NCBI RefSeq assembly: GCF_030505615.1
Contig: NZ_CP129992.1
Location: forward strand, 1,302,001 to 1,366,000
From: Salinibaculum rarum
Lineage (GTDB): Archaea > Halobacteriota > Halobacteria > Halobacteriales > Haloarculaceae
DNA: 64,000 nucleotides
Direction of reading: 5' to 3'
Each line of letters begins with the position of its first letter. The stretch's first letter is position 1. The position numbers were made by a program, and so were the translations under genes. Below are positions 17,814 through 25,135 of this stretch, one piece after another. The notes beneath the pieces were generated by a model, which ran no database searches, was not told where the DNA came from, and saw only the letters and a list, made by a program, of their open reading frames with translations.

Positions 17814-18257
17814 TCACTCTTTGAGCACCAGCAGTTCCGTATTCTCGCGGCGGTCGGCGTAGTCGCCACTCGGCGGTTTCACGTCGAAGGTGACCGTTCC
17901 CTCGACCTGATTCGGGCCGAGCCGTGGGTCGAGTGACACTGTCGCGGTGCCGTCGGCCCGCGTTTTGGCAGTCTCGACGTCGGCGAGGTCGGCCGAGTCG
18001 CCCTTTGCGATGACTGTCGCGTTCGAGACGGGGTCGCCGTTGGCGTCGACGACGGTGACGGTGACGTTGTCAACGTCCGGGGAGACGACTTCCGGCTCCG
18101 GCCGGACATCGAGTTCGCTGACGCCGAGGCTTCCGAGCCCGGAAATCATGGTCATCATCACGCTGAGGCTGGCCACGCCGACGACCAGCGCGATGACGAG
18201 TCGAATCGGCAATCCTTCGATGGCACGGGTGTCGTGCCGGAGGCTTCTGTCGGACAC
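17814..18257 (-). CDS. Membrane-anchored Ig-like domain protein
   Basis: The 147-residue protein starts at the GTG at 18257 with a short charged leader, then a hydrophobic helix (LPIRLVIALVVGVASLSVMMTMISGLG, about residues 15-41). The rest, from about residue 55, is a beta-sandwich with VTVTVVDANGDPVSNATVIAKG and ADGTATVSL, as in carboxypeptidase-regulatory or Ig-like domains of surface proteins. A GTGTTTATC TATA element 24 bases upstream fixes the GTG start; the longer frame lacks a signal. It is probably exported and anchored by its N-terminus, pilin-like in form. Function unknown. It converges with the PCMT-like gene. Confidence 0.72.
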   Translation of the reverse strand: MSDRSLRHDTRAIEGLPIRLVIALVVGVASLSVMMTMISGLGSLGVSELDVRPEPEVVSPDVDNVTVTVVDANGDPVSNATVIAKGDSADLADVETAKTRADGTATVSLDPRLGPNQVEGTVTFDVKPPSGDYADRRENTELLVLKE

Positions 18258-18280
18258 GCGCGAGGGTGGCCCCGCCTTCG

Positions 18281-18289
18281 GTGATAAAC
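18281..18289 (-). promoter_or_regulatory. TATA box deciding the GTG start at 18257
   Basis: Minus-strand GTGTTTATC lies 24 bases before the GTG, typical for a leaderless gene. Confidence 0.5.
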
Positions 18290-18378
18290 ACTCGGACGAG
18301 CGTTTTTCAGGGCGGACGGAGCCACCTCTATGGCTGAGACCGAAAGCGACGAATAGCGGCGCTGAATTCCCACGGACA

Positions 18379-18750
18379 ATGCAACTGCGCGAGCGAGCCA
18401 GACCGCTCGCACTCATCGCGACCGGTGGCTTTCTCGGGGCTGTGCTCCGCTATGCCGTCGCCGTAGCGTTCCCGACGGCGTTCCCGTGGGGGACGCTGCT
18501 CGCGAACGTCGCTGGCACCTTCCTCCTGGGCGTTCTCCTCTACGAGGCGCACATCGCAGACCGGCTCAGTGTCGAGACGCGTCTCGTCGCGGGCACCGGC
18601 TTCTGTTCGTCGTTTACAACCTACAGCACGTTCGCGCTCGAGACGACGCAACTGTCGCCACCGATGGCCGCGCTCAACGTGGGTGCAAACTACGCGCTCG
18701 GATTCCTCGCCGTGATACTTGGACAACTTGTCGCGAGGTGGCTGTCGTGA
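18379..18750 (+). CDS. crcB: CrcB/Fluc fluoride channel subunit 1
   Basis: The 123-residue protein is a four-helix membrane subunit of the Fluc fluoride exporter. Family motifs are GGFLGAVLRYAV in helix 1, GTLLANVAGTFLLG in helix 2 (with the conserved Asn) and GTGFCSSFTTYSTFALET in the broken helix 3, which holds the phenylalanine and Na-binding region. Fluc channels work as dual-topology dimers that let fluoride out of the cytoplasm. The gene overlaps the next crcB by one base (TGATG), so the two are made together and probably form a heterodimer. I see no fluoride-riboswitch-like structure upstream. Confidence 0.94.
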   Translation: MQLRERARPLALIATGGFLGAVLRYAVAVAFPTAFPWGTLLANVAGTFLLGVLLYEAHIADRLSVETRLVAGTGFCSSFTTYSTFALETTQLSPPMAALNVGANYALGFLAVILGQLVARWLS

Positions 18751-19094
18751 TGGAGTTTGTTCTCGTCGGCACCGGTGGCGTTCTGGGTGCCGTCGCGCGG
18801 CACCTCGTCGGCGAGCGCGTCGACGCCAACACGAGAGATACGCTCACGGTCAACGTCCTCGGGAGCGTATTGCTCGGCGCGCTCGTCGCCGCACCGGTCG
18901 CGGAGTCGCTCCTGTTGCTGGCCGGCGTTGGATTCTGCGGAGCCTTCACGACCTTCTCGTCGTTTGCTTTCGAGACGGTTCGACTGGCCGAGACCGGCGA
19001 GCCAAAGCGCGCACTGGCAAACGCTGTCGTCAATCTGGTCGGGACAATCCTTGCAGTTTTTGCAGGTTTCGCGGCCGCCGGTCTGGTGCTGTGA
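18750..19094 (+). CDS. crcB: CrcB/Fluc fluoride channel subunit 2
   Basis: The 114-residue protein has the same four-helix plan as its upstream partner: GGVLGAVARHLV, LTVNVLGSVLLGALV and GVGFCGAFTTFSSFAFETVRL. It is slightly shorter at the N-terminus. The pair probably splits the two opposite membrane orientations that a single dual-topology protein covers elsewhere; this is known for paired fluc genes in several species and is inferred here from the tandem, overlapping arrangement. Nothing downstream extends the operon with certainty, though the aminotransferase follows on the same strand 47 bases on. Confidence 0.94.
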   Translation: MEFVLVGTGGVLGAVARHLVGERVDANTRDTLTVNVLGSVLLGALVAAPVAESLLLLAGVGFCGAFTTFSSFAFETVRLAETGEPKRALANAVVNLVGTILAVFAGFAAAGLVL

Positions 19095-19141
19095 CCTCAC
19101 TCGGGCGCGGGATTGTAGTGTGTCCGTCTCGACGCTCCGGT

Positions 19142-20251
19142 ATGGACCCGGAGACGCTCCGTGCTGACATTCCTGCACTCGACGACTGTACGTACCTCAA
19201 CACCGGCGCGAGCGGCCCGAGCCCGACCCGCGTCGTCGATGCTATCACCGACTTCCAGCACCGCCACAAGTTCGACGCACCCTGTGGCGACGACGGGATG
19301 TACGACGTGGCAGCAGCGGAACGCCAGCGCGCCCGCGAGGCCGTCGCCGGCTTCGTCGGTGCACGCCCCGAAGAAATCGCGCTCACCCGAAATACTGTCG
19401 AGGGAATTAACCACGTCGCGACCAGCATCGAGTGGGAGCCGGGCGACGTGGTCGTCCGGACCGACCTCGAACATCCGGCCGGCGAACTCCCGTGGGAGCG
19501 GATGGCCGACCGCCACGGCATCGAGGTGCGCGAACTCGAGACCGAGCAGGGTCGCCTCTCGCTCGAATCGCTGAAGACGGCAGTCGCGGACGCGCGTCTG
19601 CTCTGTCTGAGTTCGCTGTCGTGGAACTACGGGACGCGTCTGCCAATCGGCGAGGTGGTCGACATCGCACACGACGCGAACACGCTCGTGCTCGTCGACG
19701 CCGTGCAGTCACCGGGCCAGGTCCCGATGGACGTTCACGAGTGGGGCGCGGATTTCGTGGCCGCCTCGGGCCACAAGTGGCTCCTCGGCGCGTGGGGTGC
19801 AGGCTTTCTGTACATCGACAGCGCCGTCCTCGAGGACCTCGAACCGCAGCGGATCGGGTACTTCTCCATCGACCGCCACGCCGACGGCGAGGGGTACACG
19901 TACGCGCCGGACGCCAGCCGGTTCGAACTCGGGACGACGGCGATTGGCCCGTACGTCGGGCTGGCGGAAAGTGTCGCGCTGTTCGAGGAACTCGGTCTCG
20001 ATGCCGTTCAGTCGCGTATTGAACGGTTGACCGACCGGCTGAAAGACGGACTCGGTGACCAGCTCTTGAGTCCGCGTGACTACGAGTCGGGGCTGGTCTC
20101 CTTTTCGGTCGACGAGCCCGATGAAACGGCCGCGCGGCTGGTAACCGAGGGGATTCAGATTCGCTCGATTCCCGAGCCACACGCCTGTCGGGCGTCGGTT
20201 CACGCGTTCAACACCGCCGAGGATATTGACCAACTGCTCGACGCGCTCTGA
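19142..20251 (+). CDS. Class V aminotransferase / cysteine desulfurase-like
   Basis: The 369-residue PLP enzyme belongs to the class V aminotransferase fold. It starts with IPALDDCTYLNTGASGPSP, has RNTVEGINHVATSIEW, the PLP-contact LVDAVQSPGQVPMDVHEWGADF and the Schiff-base Lys in ASGHKWLLGAWGAGFLYI, then an Arg-rich carboxylate site near the C-terminus. Relatives include cysteine desulfurases and isopenicillin N epimerase-like enzymes. It lacks an obvious SufS/NifS active-site Cys loop, and no scaffold gene adjoins it, so the reaction is uncertain. Confidence 0.88.
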   Translation: MDPETLRADIPALDDCTYLNTGASGPSPTRVVDAITDFQHRHKFDAPCGDDGMYDVAAAERQRAREAVAGFVGARPEEIALTRNTVEGINHVATSIEWEPGDVVVRTDLEHPAGELPWERMADRHGIEVRELETEQGRLSLESLKTAVADARLLCLSSLSWNYGTRLPIGEVVDIAHDANTLVLVDAVQSPGQVPMDVHEWGADFVAASGHKWLLGAWGAGFLYIDSAVLEDLEPQRIGYFSIDRHADGEGYTYAPDASRFELGTTAIGPYVGLAESVALFEELGLDAVQSRIERLTDRLKDGLGDQLLSPRDYESGLVSFSVDEPDETAARLVTEGIQIRSIPEPHACRASVHAFNTAEDIDQLLDAL

Positions 20252-20268
20252 ACGGCCCCGTTCGCTTC

Positions 20269-20922
20269 CTATTCGTCGCCGACGGGTTTGCGCCGGAGCT
20301 CGTCGATGCGGTCCCGCAACTGGCCCAGTTCAGACTCTAGCTGTTCCCGGCGGTCGATGAGTTCGCTGAGTTCGTCGGTGTTGACCGAGTGGTCCTGGTT
20401 GAGTGCGGCCTCCAGTGCGTCGTTTGTCGCCTGGACGAGGTAGCTGGCCGACTGGAGGACTTCCTGTGGGGAGCCCCGCGATTCGTGGAGGGCCATCTTG
20501 CCGGAGTGGGCGGTGTAAGCGATGAGTGGCGTCTCCTCTTCGGCGTGGTAGCTGGTGGTCACGTCCATGCCCGTCATCGGATTCTTTCGGTCGTTTGCGA
20601 CCTCCATGCGCACGATTCCGAACGGCTCTGCGAGCGTCGGATAGGTGTCTGCGAGGTCTCGGAGCCGGTCGGCAGCACCGACGCCCAGTTGTGATTCCAC
20701 GTCGCCAAAGAAGTGCTTCGAGTTCGTCAGCGCGAGCGCGACGGCGAAAAAGACGTTGCGGCTGTTGTCGGCAAACTCCCGAATGCGCGTCCGGACTGCC
20801 TCGTGGTCGCCTTCGAGGGACAACCGCTCCAGTTCGTCGAGGAGCGCCCGCGTCCCCTGTTCGCGCTGCAGGAACTCCTCGACGATAGCCCCCGGCATCT
20901 CCTGACCGTCCACGTCGTCCAT
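20269..20922 (-). CDS. Haloarchaeal conserved protein with C-terminal coiled coil
   Basis: I do not recognise this 217-residue protein. It is acidic, without membrane segments or Cys motifs. The N-terminal two thirds look mainly helical (EEFLQREQGTRALLDELERLS, VFFAVALALTNSKHFF), with a beta-rich insert near residues 100-145. The last 35 residues (DELSELIDRREQLESELGQLRDRIDELRRK) have heptad spacing and should form a coiled coil, suggesting self-association. It converges with the aminotransferase, 17 bases apart, and its start is about 240 bases from tRNA-Asp. Confidence 0.75.
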   Translation of the reverse strand: MDDVDGQEMPGAIVEEFLQREQGTRALLDELERLSLEGDHEAVRTRIREFADNSRNVFFAVALALTNSKHFFGDVESQLGVGAADRLRDLADTYPTLAEPFGIVRMEVANDRKNPMTGMDVTTSYHAEEETPLIAYTAHSGKMALHESRGSPQEVLQSASYLVQATNDALEAALNQDHSVNTDELSELIDRREQLESELGQLRDRIDELRRKPVGDE

Positions 20923-21040
20923 ACGGTCTGTTCTCGTTCGGGGACTAAACCGTTTACCGGTCGTGGCTGTTGCGGTTCTGTGTTACACGCCTGAGAGCAG
21001 ACGCTCTGCGTTTGCGAAAGTTGGAGGGGGAACGTCGCTC

Positions 21041-21102
21041 CGGGATTTGAACGACGCCGGCTTCACTCGCTGGCGCTCGCTCGTCGTCTCGTTCAAATCC
21101 CG
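21041..21102. repeat. Palindrome made of tRNA-Asp T-arm copies
   Basis: CGGGATTTGAAC at 21041-21052 and its exact reverse complement at 21091-21102 are 12-base copies of the T-arm of the adjacent tRNA-Asp (21173-21184). Next inside, ACGACG/CGTCGT also pair with a small bulge. The palindrome lies 61 bases from the 3' end of the tRNA gene. Between the arms lies a GC-rich stretch with CGCTGGCGCTCGCTCG-like short repeats. Confidence 0.85.
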
Positions 21103-21163
21103 CATCTGGTCGTCACAATAGAGCAATCGCTCGGCGATGAAACACCTCGCGGAAAGTTAGAGA

Positions 21164-21236
21164 CGCCCGAGGCGGGATTTGAACCCGCGTCACAACCGTG
21201 ACAGGGTTGTATGATGGGCCACTACACCACCCGGGC
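21164..21236 (-). tRNA. tRNA-Asp (GUC)
   Basis: The minus strand folds as a complete 73-base tRNA. The acceptor GCCCGGG pairs with CTCGGGC (one G-T), the anticodon stem is ACAACC-type with loop CTGTCAC giving anticodon GTC, and the T-arm is GCGGGTTCAAATCCCGC. The discriminator base is G, as expected for Asp. CCA is not encoded. A TATA-like box at 21264-21272 lies at the usual distance upstream. Confidence 0.96.
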
Positions 21237-21263
21237 CTTCGCATTACACCGTATCGCGCTTCT

Positions 21264-21272
21264 GGTATTAAG
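21264..21272 (-). promoter_or_regulatory. TATA box of tRNA-Asp
   Basis: Minus-strand CTTAATACC lies 28 bases upstream of the tRNA 5' end. Confidence 0.5.
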
Positions 21273-21310
21273 ACTTTCCAAAGCAAGGCGCCGTGGGAGT
21301 GCGACCCAAG

Positions 21311-21320
21311 TTATATATTC
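21311..21320 (+). promoter_or_regulatory. Distal TATA box of the RNA polymerase operon
   Basis: TTATATATTC is the strongest TATA-like element in this gap. It would start a transcript with a leader of about 165 bases before rpoH. Confidence 0.4.
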
Positions 21321-21440
21321 CCGCTACGACAACGGCGTGGTACGAACACATAGATACCCTCGCGTCGGGCCCGTACCTGCGGTCAAACGGCGTCGCCCGG
21401 GCGGGGGTTCGATAGCCTTGCTCGTCTGCGTTTGATAAGT

Positions 21441-21449
21441 GTTATATGG
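21441..21449 (+). promoter_or_regulatory. Proximal TATA box of the RNA polymerase operon
   Basis: GTTATATGG lies about 65 bases before the rpoH ATG and would give a short leader of roughly 40 bases. Confidence 0.4.
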
Positions 21450-21511
21450 CTTCCGGATATAGGGCGCTGTAGTATCTTCGAACAGCCTTCTCTGCCGGCC
21501 AAGCCACACCC

Positions 21512-21739
21512 ATGGTAGATGTAAGCCAACACGAACTCGTGCCCGACCATACGGTCCTTGAGGACGACGCACTCGAGGACGTACTCGAGGAGTATAACAT
21601 CAGAAAAACAGACCTGCCGAAAATCAAACGCGCAGACCCTGCGTTGCCCGACGATGCATCGATCGGCGACGTGGTGAAAATCGAACGCGACTCACGCACT
21701 ACAGACGTCGCAAGAGTGTACCGACTGGTGGTGGAATAA
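21512..21739 (+). CDS. rpoH: RNA polymerase subunit H (Rpb5 C-domain)
   Basis: The 75-residue protein is the archaeal RNA polymerase subunit H, equal to the C-terminal assembly domain of eukaryotic Rpb5. The family core is visible as [27 protein letters not shown] and [12 protein letters not shown]. It sits in the jaw of the enzyme. It opens the conserved archaeal order rpoH-B''-B'-A'-A''-nusA-rps12-rps7. Its TAA overlaps the ATG of rpoB'' by one base, which suggests translational coupling. Confidence 0.97.
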   Translation: MVDVSQHELVPDHTVLEDDALEDVLEEYNIRKTDLPKIKRADPALPDDASIGDVVKIERDSRTTDVARVYRLVVE

Positions 21740-23301
21740 TGGATATCGACGACAAACGAGACATCTCACGGGAATACTTTTCGCGCGAACGGCTCGCTGA
21801 ACATCACTTCCGGTCGTTCAACTCCTTCCTCGGCCGAGGAATGCAACGAGTGGTCGACGAGAAAGAGACCATCGAGACGGACATCGGCGACAAGGAAGGC
21901 GAGGAACCGGTCTTCGTCGAACTTGGCGACGTACGCGTCGTCACGCCCCGCGTCCGCGAGGCCGACGGGAGCGAGGAACTCCTCTATCCGCAGGAGGCGC
22001 GCCTGCGCAACATCACTTACTCCGCGCCAGTCTTCATGGAGATGGCCATCGTCAAAGGTGGCCACGACGAGGAAGAGCGCGTCGTCGACCAGACCGAGAC
22101 CAAAATCGGCCGGATGCCGATTATGGTCGGCTCCGAGAAGTGTAACATTGCGGGCTTTTCCGACGAGGAACTCATCGACATCGGCGAGGACCCTGCCGAC
22201 CCCGGCGGATACTTCATCGTCAACGGCTCTGAGCGGGTCCTGATGACCAGCGAGGACCTCGCACCGAACAAGATTCTCGCCGAGACCGACACGAAGTACG
22301 GCGACACCATTGAAGTCGCCAAGACCTTCTCCCAGCGCCGTGGCTACCGGGCCCTGGTGCTCGTCGAGCGGACCCGCGACGGGCTGCTCGAAGTCTCCTT
22401 CCCGTCTGTCTCGGGCAGCGTGAACTTCGTCACGCTCGTCCGCGCGCTCGGACTGGAGTCCGACGAGGAGATCGTCCACCGCGTGAGCGACGACCCGGAG
22501 ATTGTCAAGTTCATGCTGGAGAATCTGGAGGCCGCAGACGTCCAGACTACCGAGGGCGCAATCGAGACCCTGGGCGAACGCGTCGCCAGCGGACAGGGCA
22601 AAAACTACCAGCTCAAACGCGCAAACTACGTCATCGACCGGTACCTGCTGCCACACCTCCACGAGGAGGGTGTCGAAGACGAGGACGTGCGCATCAACAA
22701 GGCCTACTACCTCTGCCGGATGGCCGAGGCCTGCTTCGAACTGGCCCTCGACCGGCGTGAGGCAGACGACAAGGACCACTACGCCAACAAGCGCCTGAAA
22801 GTCTCCGGCGACCTGATGAAGGACCTGTTCCGGACGGCGCTGAACAAGCTGGCACGCGACGTGAAATACCAGCTCGAACGCGCCAACATGCGGAATCGGC
22901 AACTGTCGGTGTCGACTGTCGTCCGGTCGGACGTGCTGACCGAGCGACTCGAACACCCGATTGCGACGGGCAACTGGGTCGGTGGCCGCTCTGGCGTCAG
23001 CCAGCTCGTCGACCGGACCGACTACATGGGCGTTCTCTCTCACCTCCGCCGTCTCCGCTCGCCGCTTTCCCGCTCGCAGCCACACTTCGAAGCGCGTGAC
23101 CTGCACGCGACCCAGTGGGGTCGTATCTGTCCCTCCGAGACGCCCGAGGGGCCGAACTGTGGTCTGGTGAAGAACTTCGCACAGGCGATGGAGCTCTCCC
23201 AGAACATCGAGGACGAACAGGGACTCAAACAGGAACTCGCACAGATGGGGGTCGAGGGCATCCCCGGCATCGAGAGTGTCGAACAGCCCGCAGACGATTA
23301 A
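21739..23301 (+). CDS. rpoB2: RNA polymerase subunit B''
   Basis: The 520-residue subunit is the N-terminal half of the split beta/Rpb2 subunit, a division shared by haloarchaea and methanogens. Visible landmarks are [16 protein letters not shown] at the start, [22 protein letters not shown], the [18 protein letters not shown] lobe region, the [20 protein letters not shown] block and the fork region [22 protein letters not shown] ending with [14 protein letters not shown]. The split point falls just after the TPEG motif, as in relatives. The gene begins within the TAATG overlap with rpoH, and rpoB' follows one base after its stop. Confidence 0.98.
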   Translation: MDIDDKRDISREYFSRERLAEHHFRSFNSFLGRGMQRVVDEKETIETDIGDKEGEEPVFVELGDVRVVTPRVREADGSEELLYPQEARLRNITYSAPVFMEMAIVKGGHDEEERVVDQTETKIGRMPIMVGSEKCNIAGFSDEELIDIGEDPADPGGYFIVNGSERVLMTSEDLAPNKILAETDTKYGDTIEVAKTFSQRRGYRALVLVERTRDGLLEVSFPSVSGSVNFVTLVRALGLESDEEIVHRVSDDPEIVKFMLENLEAADVQTTEGAIETLGERVASGQGKNYQLKRANYVIDRYLLPHLHEEGVEDEDVRINKAYYLCRMAEACFELALDRREADDKDHYANKRLKVSGDLMKDLFRTALNKLARDVKYQLERANMRNRQLSVSTVVRSDVLTERLEHPIATGNWVGGRSGVSQLVDRTDYMGVLSHLRRLRSPLSRSQPHFEARDLHATQWGRICPSETPEGPNCGLVKNFAQAMELSQNIEDEQGLKQELAQMGVEGIPGIESVEQPADD

Positions 23302-23302
23302 T

Positions 23303-25135
23303 ATGAGCAAACAACAGGGACGAGAAGCCAAAGTCTACGTCAACGGCAGTCTGGTTGGAACACACCCCAACCCGGAAAAGCTCGCACACCAGATTCGACA
23401 GGCCCGCCGCCGGGGCGACGTTTCGGAGATGGTCAACGTCTCCGTCGACGAGCGGACCCAGGAAGTCATCGTCAACGCCGACGCCGGACGGGCACGCCGC
23501 CCACTGCTGGTCGTCGAGGACGGCGAACCGCTCATCTCCGACGAGGAGGTCGAAGCGCTCCAGAACGGCGACATCGAATTCGAAGACCTCGTCGACCGCG
23601 GCTTCGTCGAGTTCATCGACGCTGAAGAGGAGGGTGACATCTTCGTGGCCGTCGACGAGGAGGAGCTGACCGACAACCACACACACCTCGAAATCGACCC
23701 GCAGCTGATGTTCGGTATCGGTGCGGGGATGATTCCGTACCCCGAACACAACGCCAGCCCGCGGATTACGATGGGCTCGGGGATGATAAAGCAGTCACTC
23801 GGACTGCCATCGGCGAACTACCGGATTCGACCGGACACCCGCCAGCACCTGCTGCACTACCCGCAACTGTCGATGGTCAAGACCCAGACCACCGAACAGA
23901 TCGGCTACGACGACCGCCCGGCGGCACAGAACTTCGTCGTCGCGGTCATGTCCTACGAGGGATTCAACATCGAGGACGCACTCGTGATGAACAAAGGGTC
24001 CGTCGAGCGTGCACTCGCTCGCTCCCATTTCTTCCGGACCTACGAGGGTGAGGAACGACGCTACCCCGGCGGTCAGGAGGACCGCTTCGAGATTCCCGAC
24101 GAGGAAGTCCGGGGCGCACGCGGTGAGGACGCCTACACCCACCTCGACGAGGACGGACTGGTCAACCCCGAGACGCAGGTCGACGAGAACGCCGTCCTGC
24201 TCGGGAAGACGAGCCCGCCCCGATTTTTGGAAGAACCGGACGACATGGGCGGGCTCTCCCCCCAGAAACGCCGTGAGACGAGCGTCACGATGCGCTCGGG
24301 CGAATCCGGCGTCGTCGACACGGTGACGCTGATGGAGGGCGAGGACGGCTCGAAACTCTCCAAAGTGTCTGTGCGTGACGAACGGATTCCGGAACTCGGC
24401 GACAAGTTCGCATCGCGGCACGGCCAGAAGGGTGTCGTCGGCCACATCGCACCCCAGCAGGACATGCCCTTCACCGAGGACGGCGTCGTGCCGGACCTCA
24501 TCCTGAATCCTCACGCTCTGCCATCCCGGATGACGGTCGGACACATTCTGGAGATGATCGGCGGGAAAGTCGGGTCGCTGGAAGGCCGGCGTGTCGACGG
24601 GACGCCCTTCACCGGTGAGGACGAGGAGGAACTCCGTGGCTCCCTGGAGGACCACGGCTTCATGTCCAGCGGGAAGGAGGTCATGTACTCGGGCATCACT
24701 GGTGAGAAAATCGAGGCCGAAATCTTCGTCGGCACGATTTTCTACCAGAAGCTCTACCACATGGTCTCGAACAAGATTCACGCTCGCTCGCGTGGCCCCG
24801 TGCAGGTGCTGACACGCCAGCCCACGGAGGGGCGCGCCCGCGAGGGTGGGCTCCGTATCGGGGAGATGGAACGGGACGTGTTCATCGGACACGGCGCGGC
24901 CATGACCCTGAAGGAGCGACTCCTCGACGAGTCGGACCGCGAGTGGATTTACGTCTGTGCCAACTGTGGCATGGCGGCCGTCGAGAACGTCGACCAACGG
25001 CGCGTGTACTGTCCGAACTGTGACGAGGAGACTGACGTCCACGAAATCGAGATGTCCTACGCGTTCAAGCTCCTGCTCGACGAGATGAAAGCCCTCGGAA
25101 TCGCTCCGCGCATCGAACTGGAGGACGCAGTATAA
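23303..25135 (+). CDS. rpoB1: RNA polymerase subunit B'
   Basis: The 610-residue subunit is the C-terminal half of the beta/Rpb2 subunit. It carries the nucleotide-binding hybrid region ([22 protein letters not shown]), the [23 protein letters not shown] block with the Lys and Arg that face the active site, the [17 protein letters not shown] motif and a zinc-binding clamp with CANCG and CPNC near residues 553-578. The ATG at 23303 is used because the longer frame overlaps rpoB'' and lacks family similarity. The stop abuts the ATG of rpoA'. Confidence 0.98.
   Translation: MSKQQGREAKVYVNGSLVGTHPNPEKLAHQIRQARRRGDVSEMVNVSVDERTQEVIVNADAGRARRPLLVVEDGEPLISDEEVEALQNGDIEFEDLVDRGFVEFIDAEEEGDIFVAVDEEELTDNHTHLEIDPQLMFGIGAGMIPYPEHNASPRITMGSGMIKQSLGLPSANYRIRPDTRQHLLHYPQLSMVKTQTTEQIGYDDRPAAQNFVVAVMSYEGFNIEDALVMNKGSVERALARSHFFRTYEGEERRYPGGQEDRFEIPDEEVRGARGEDAYTHLDEDGLVNPETQVDENAVLLGKTSPPRFLEEPDDMGGLSPQKRRETSVTMRSGESGVVDTVTLMEGEDGSKLSKVSVRDERIPELGDKFASRHGQKGVVGHIAPQQDMPFTEDGVVPDLILNPHALPSRMTVGHILEMIGGKVGSLEGRRVDGTPFTGEDEEELRGSLEDHGFMSSGKEVMYSGITGEKIEAEIFVGTIFYQKLYHMVSNKIHARSRGPVQVLTRQPTEGRAREGGLRIGEMERDVFIGHGAAMTLKERLLDESDREWIYVCANCGMAAVENVDQRRVYCPNCDEETDVHEIEMSYAFKLLLDEMKALGIAPRIELEDAV

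Noticed and set aside
18258-18378. Fluoride riboswitch before the crcB pair
   Set aside because: No crcB-motif pseudoknot or conserved loop was found by eye in the 120 bases upstream of the first crcB.
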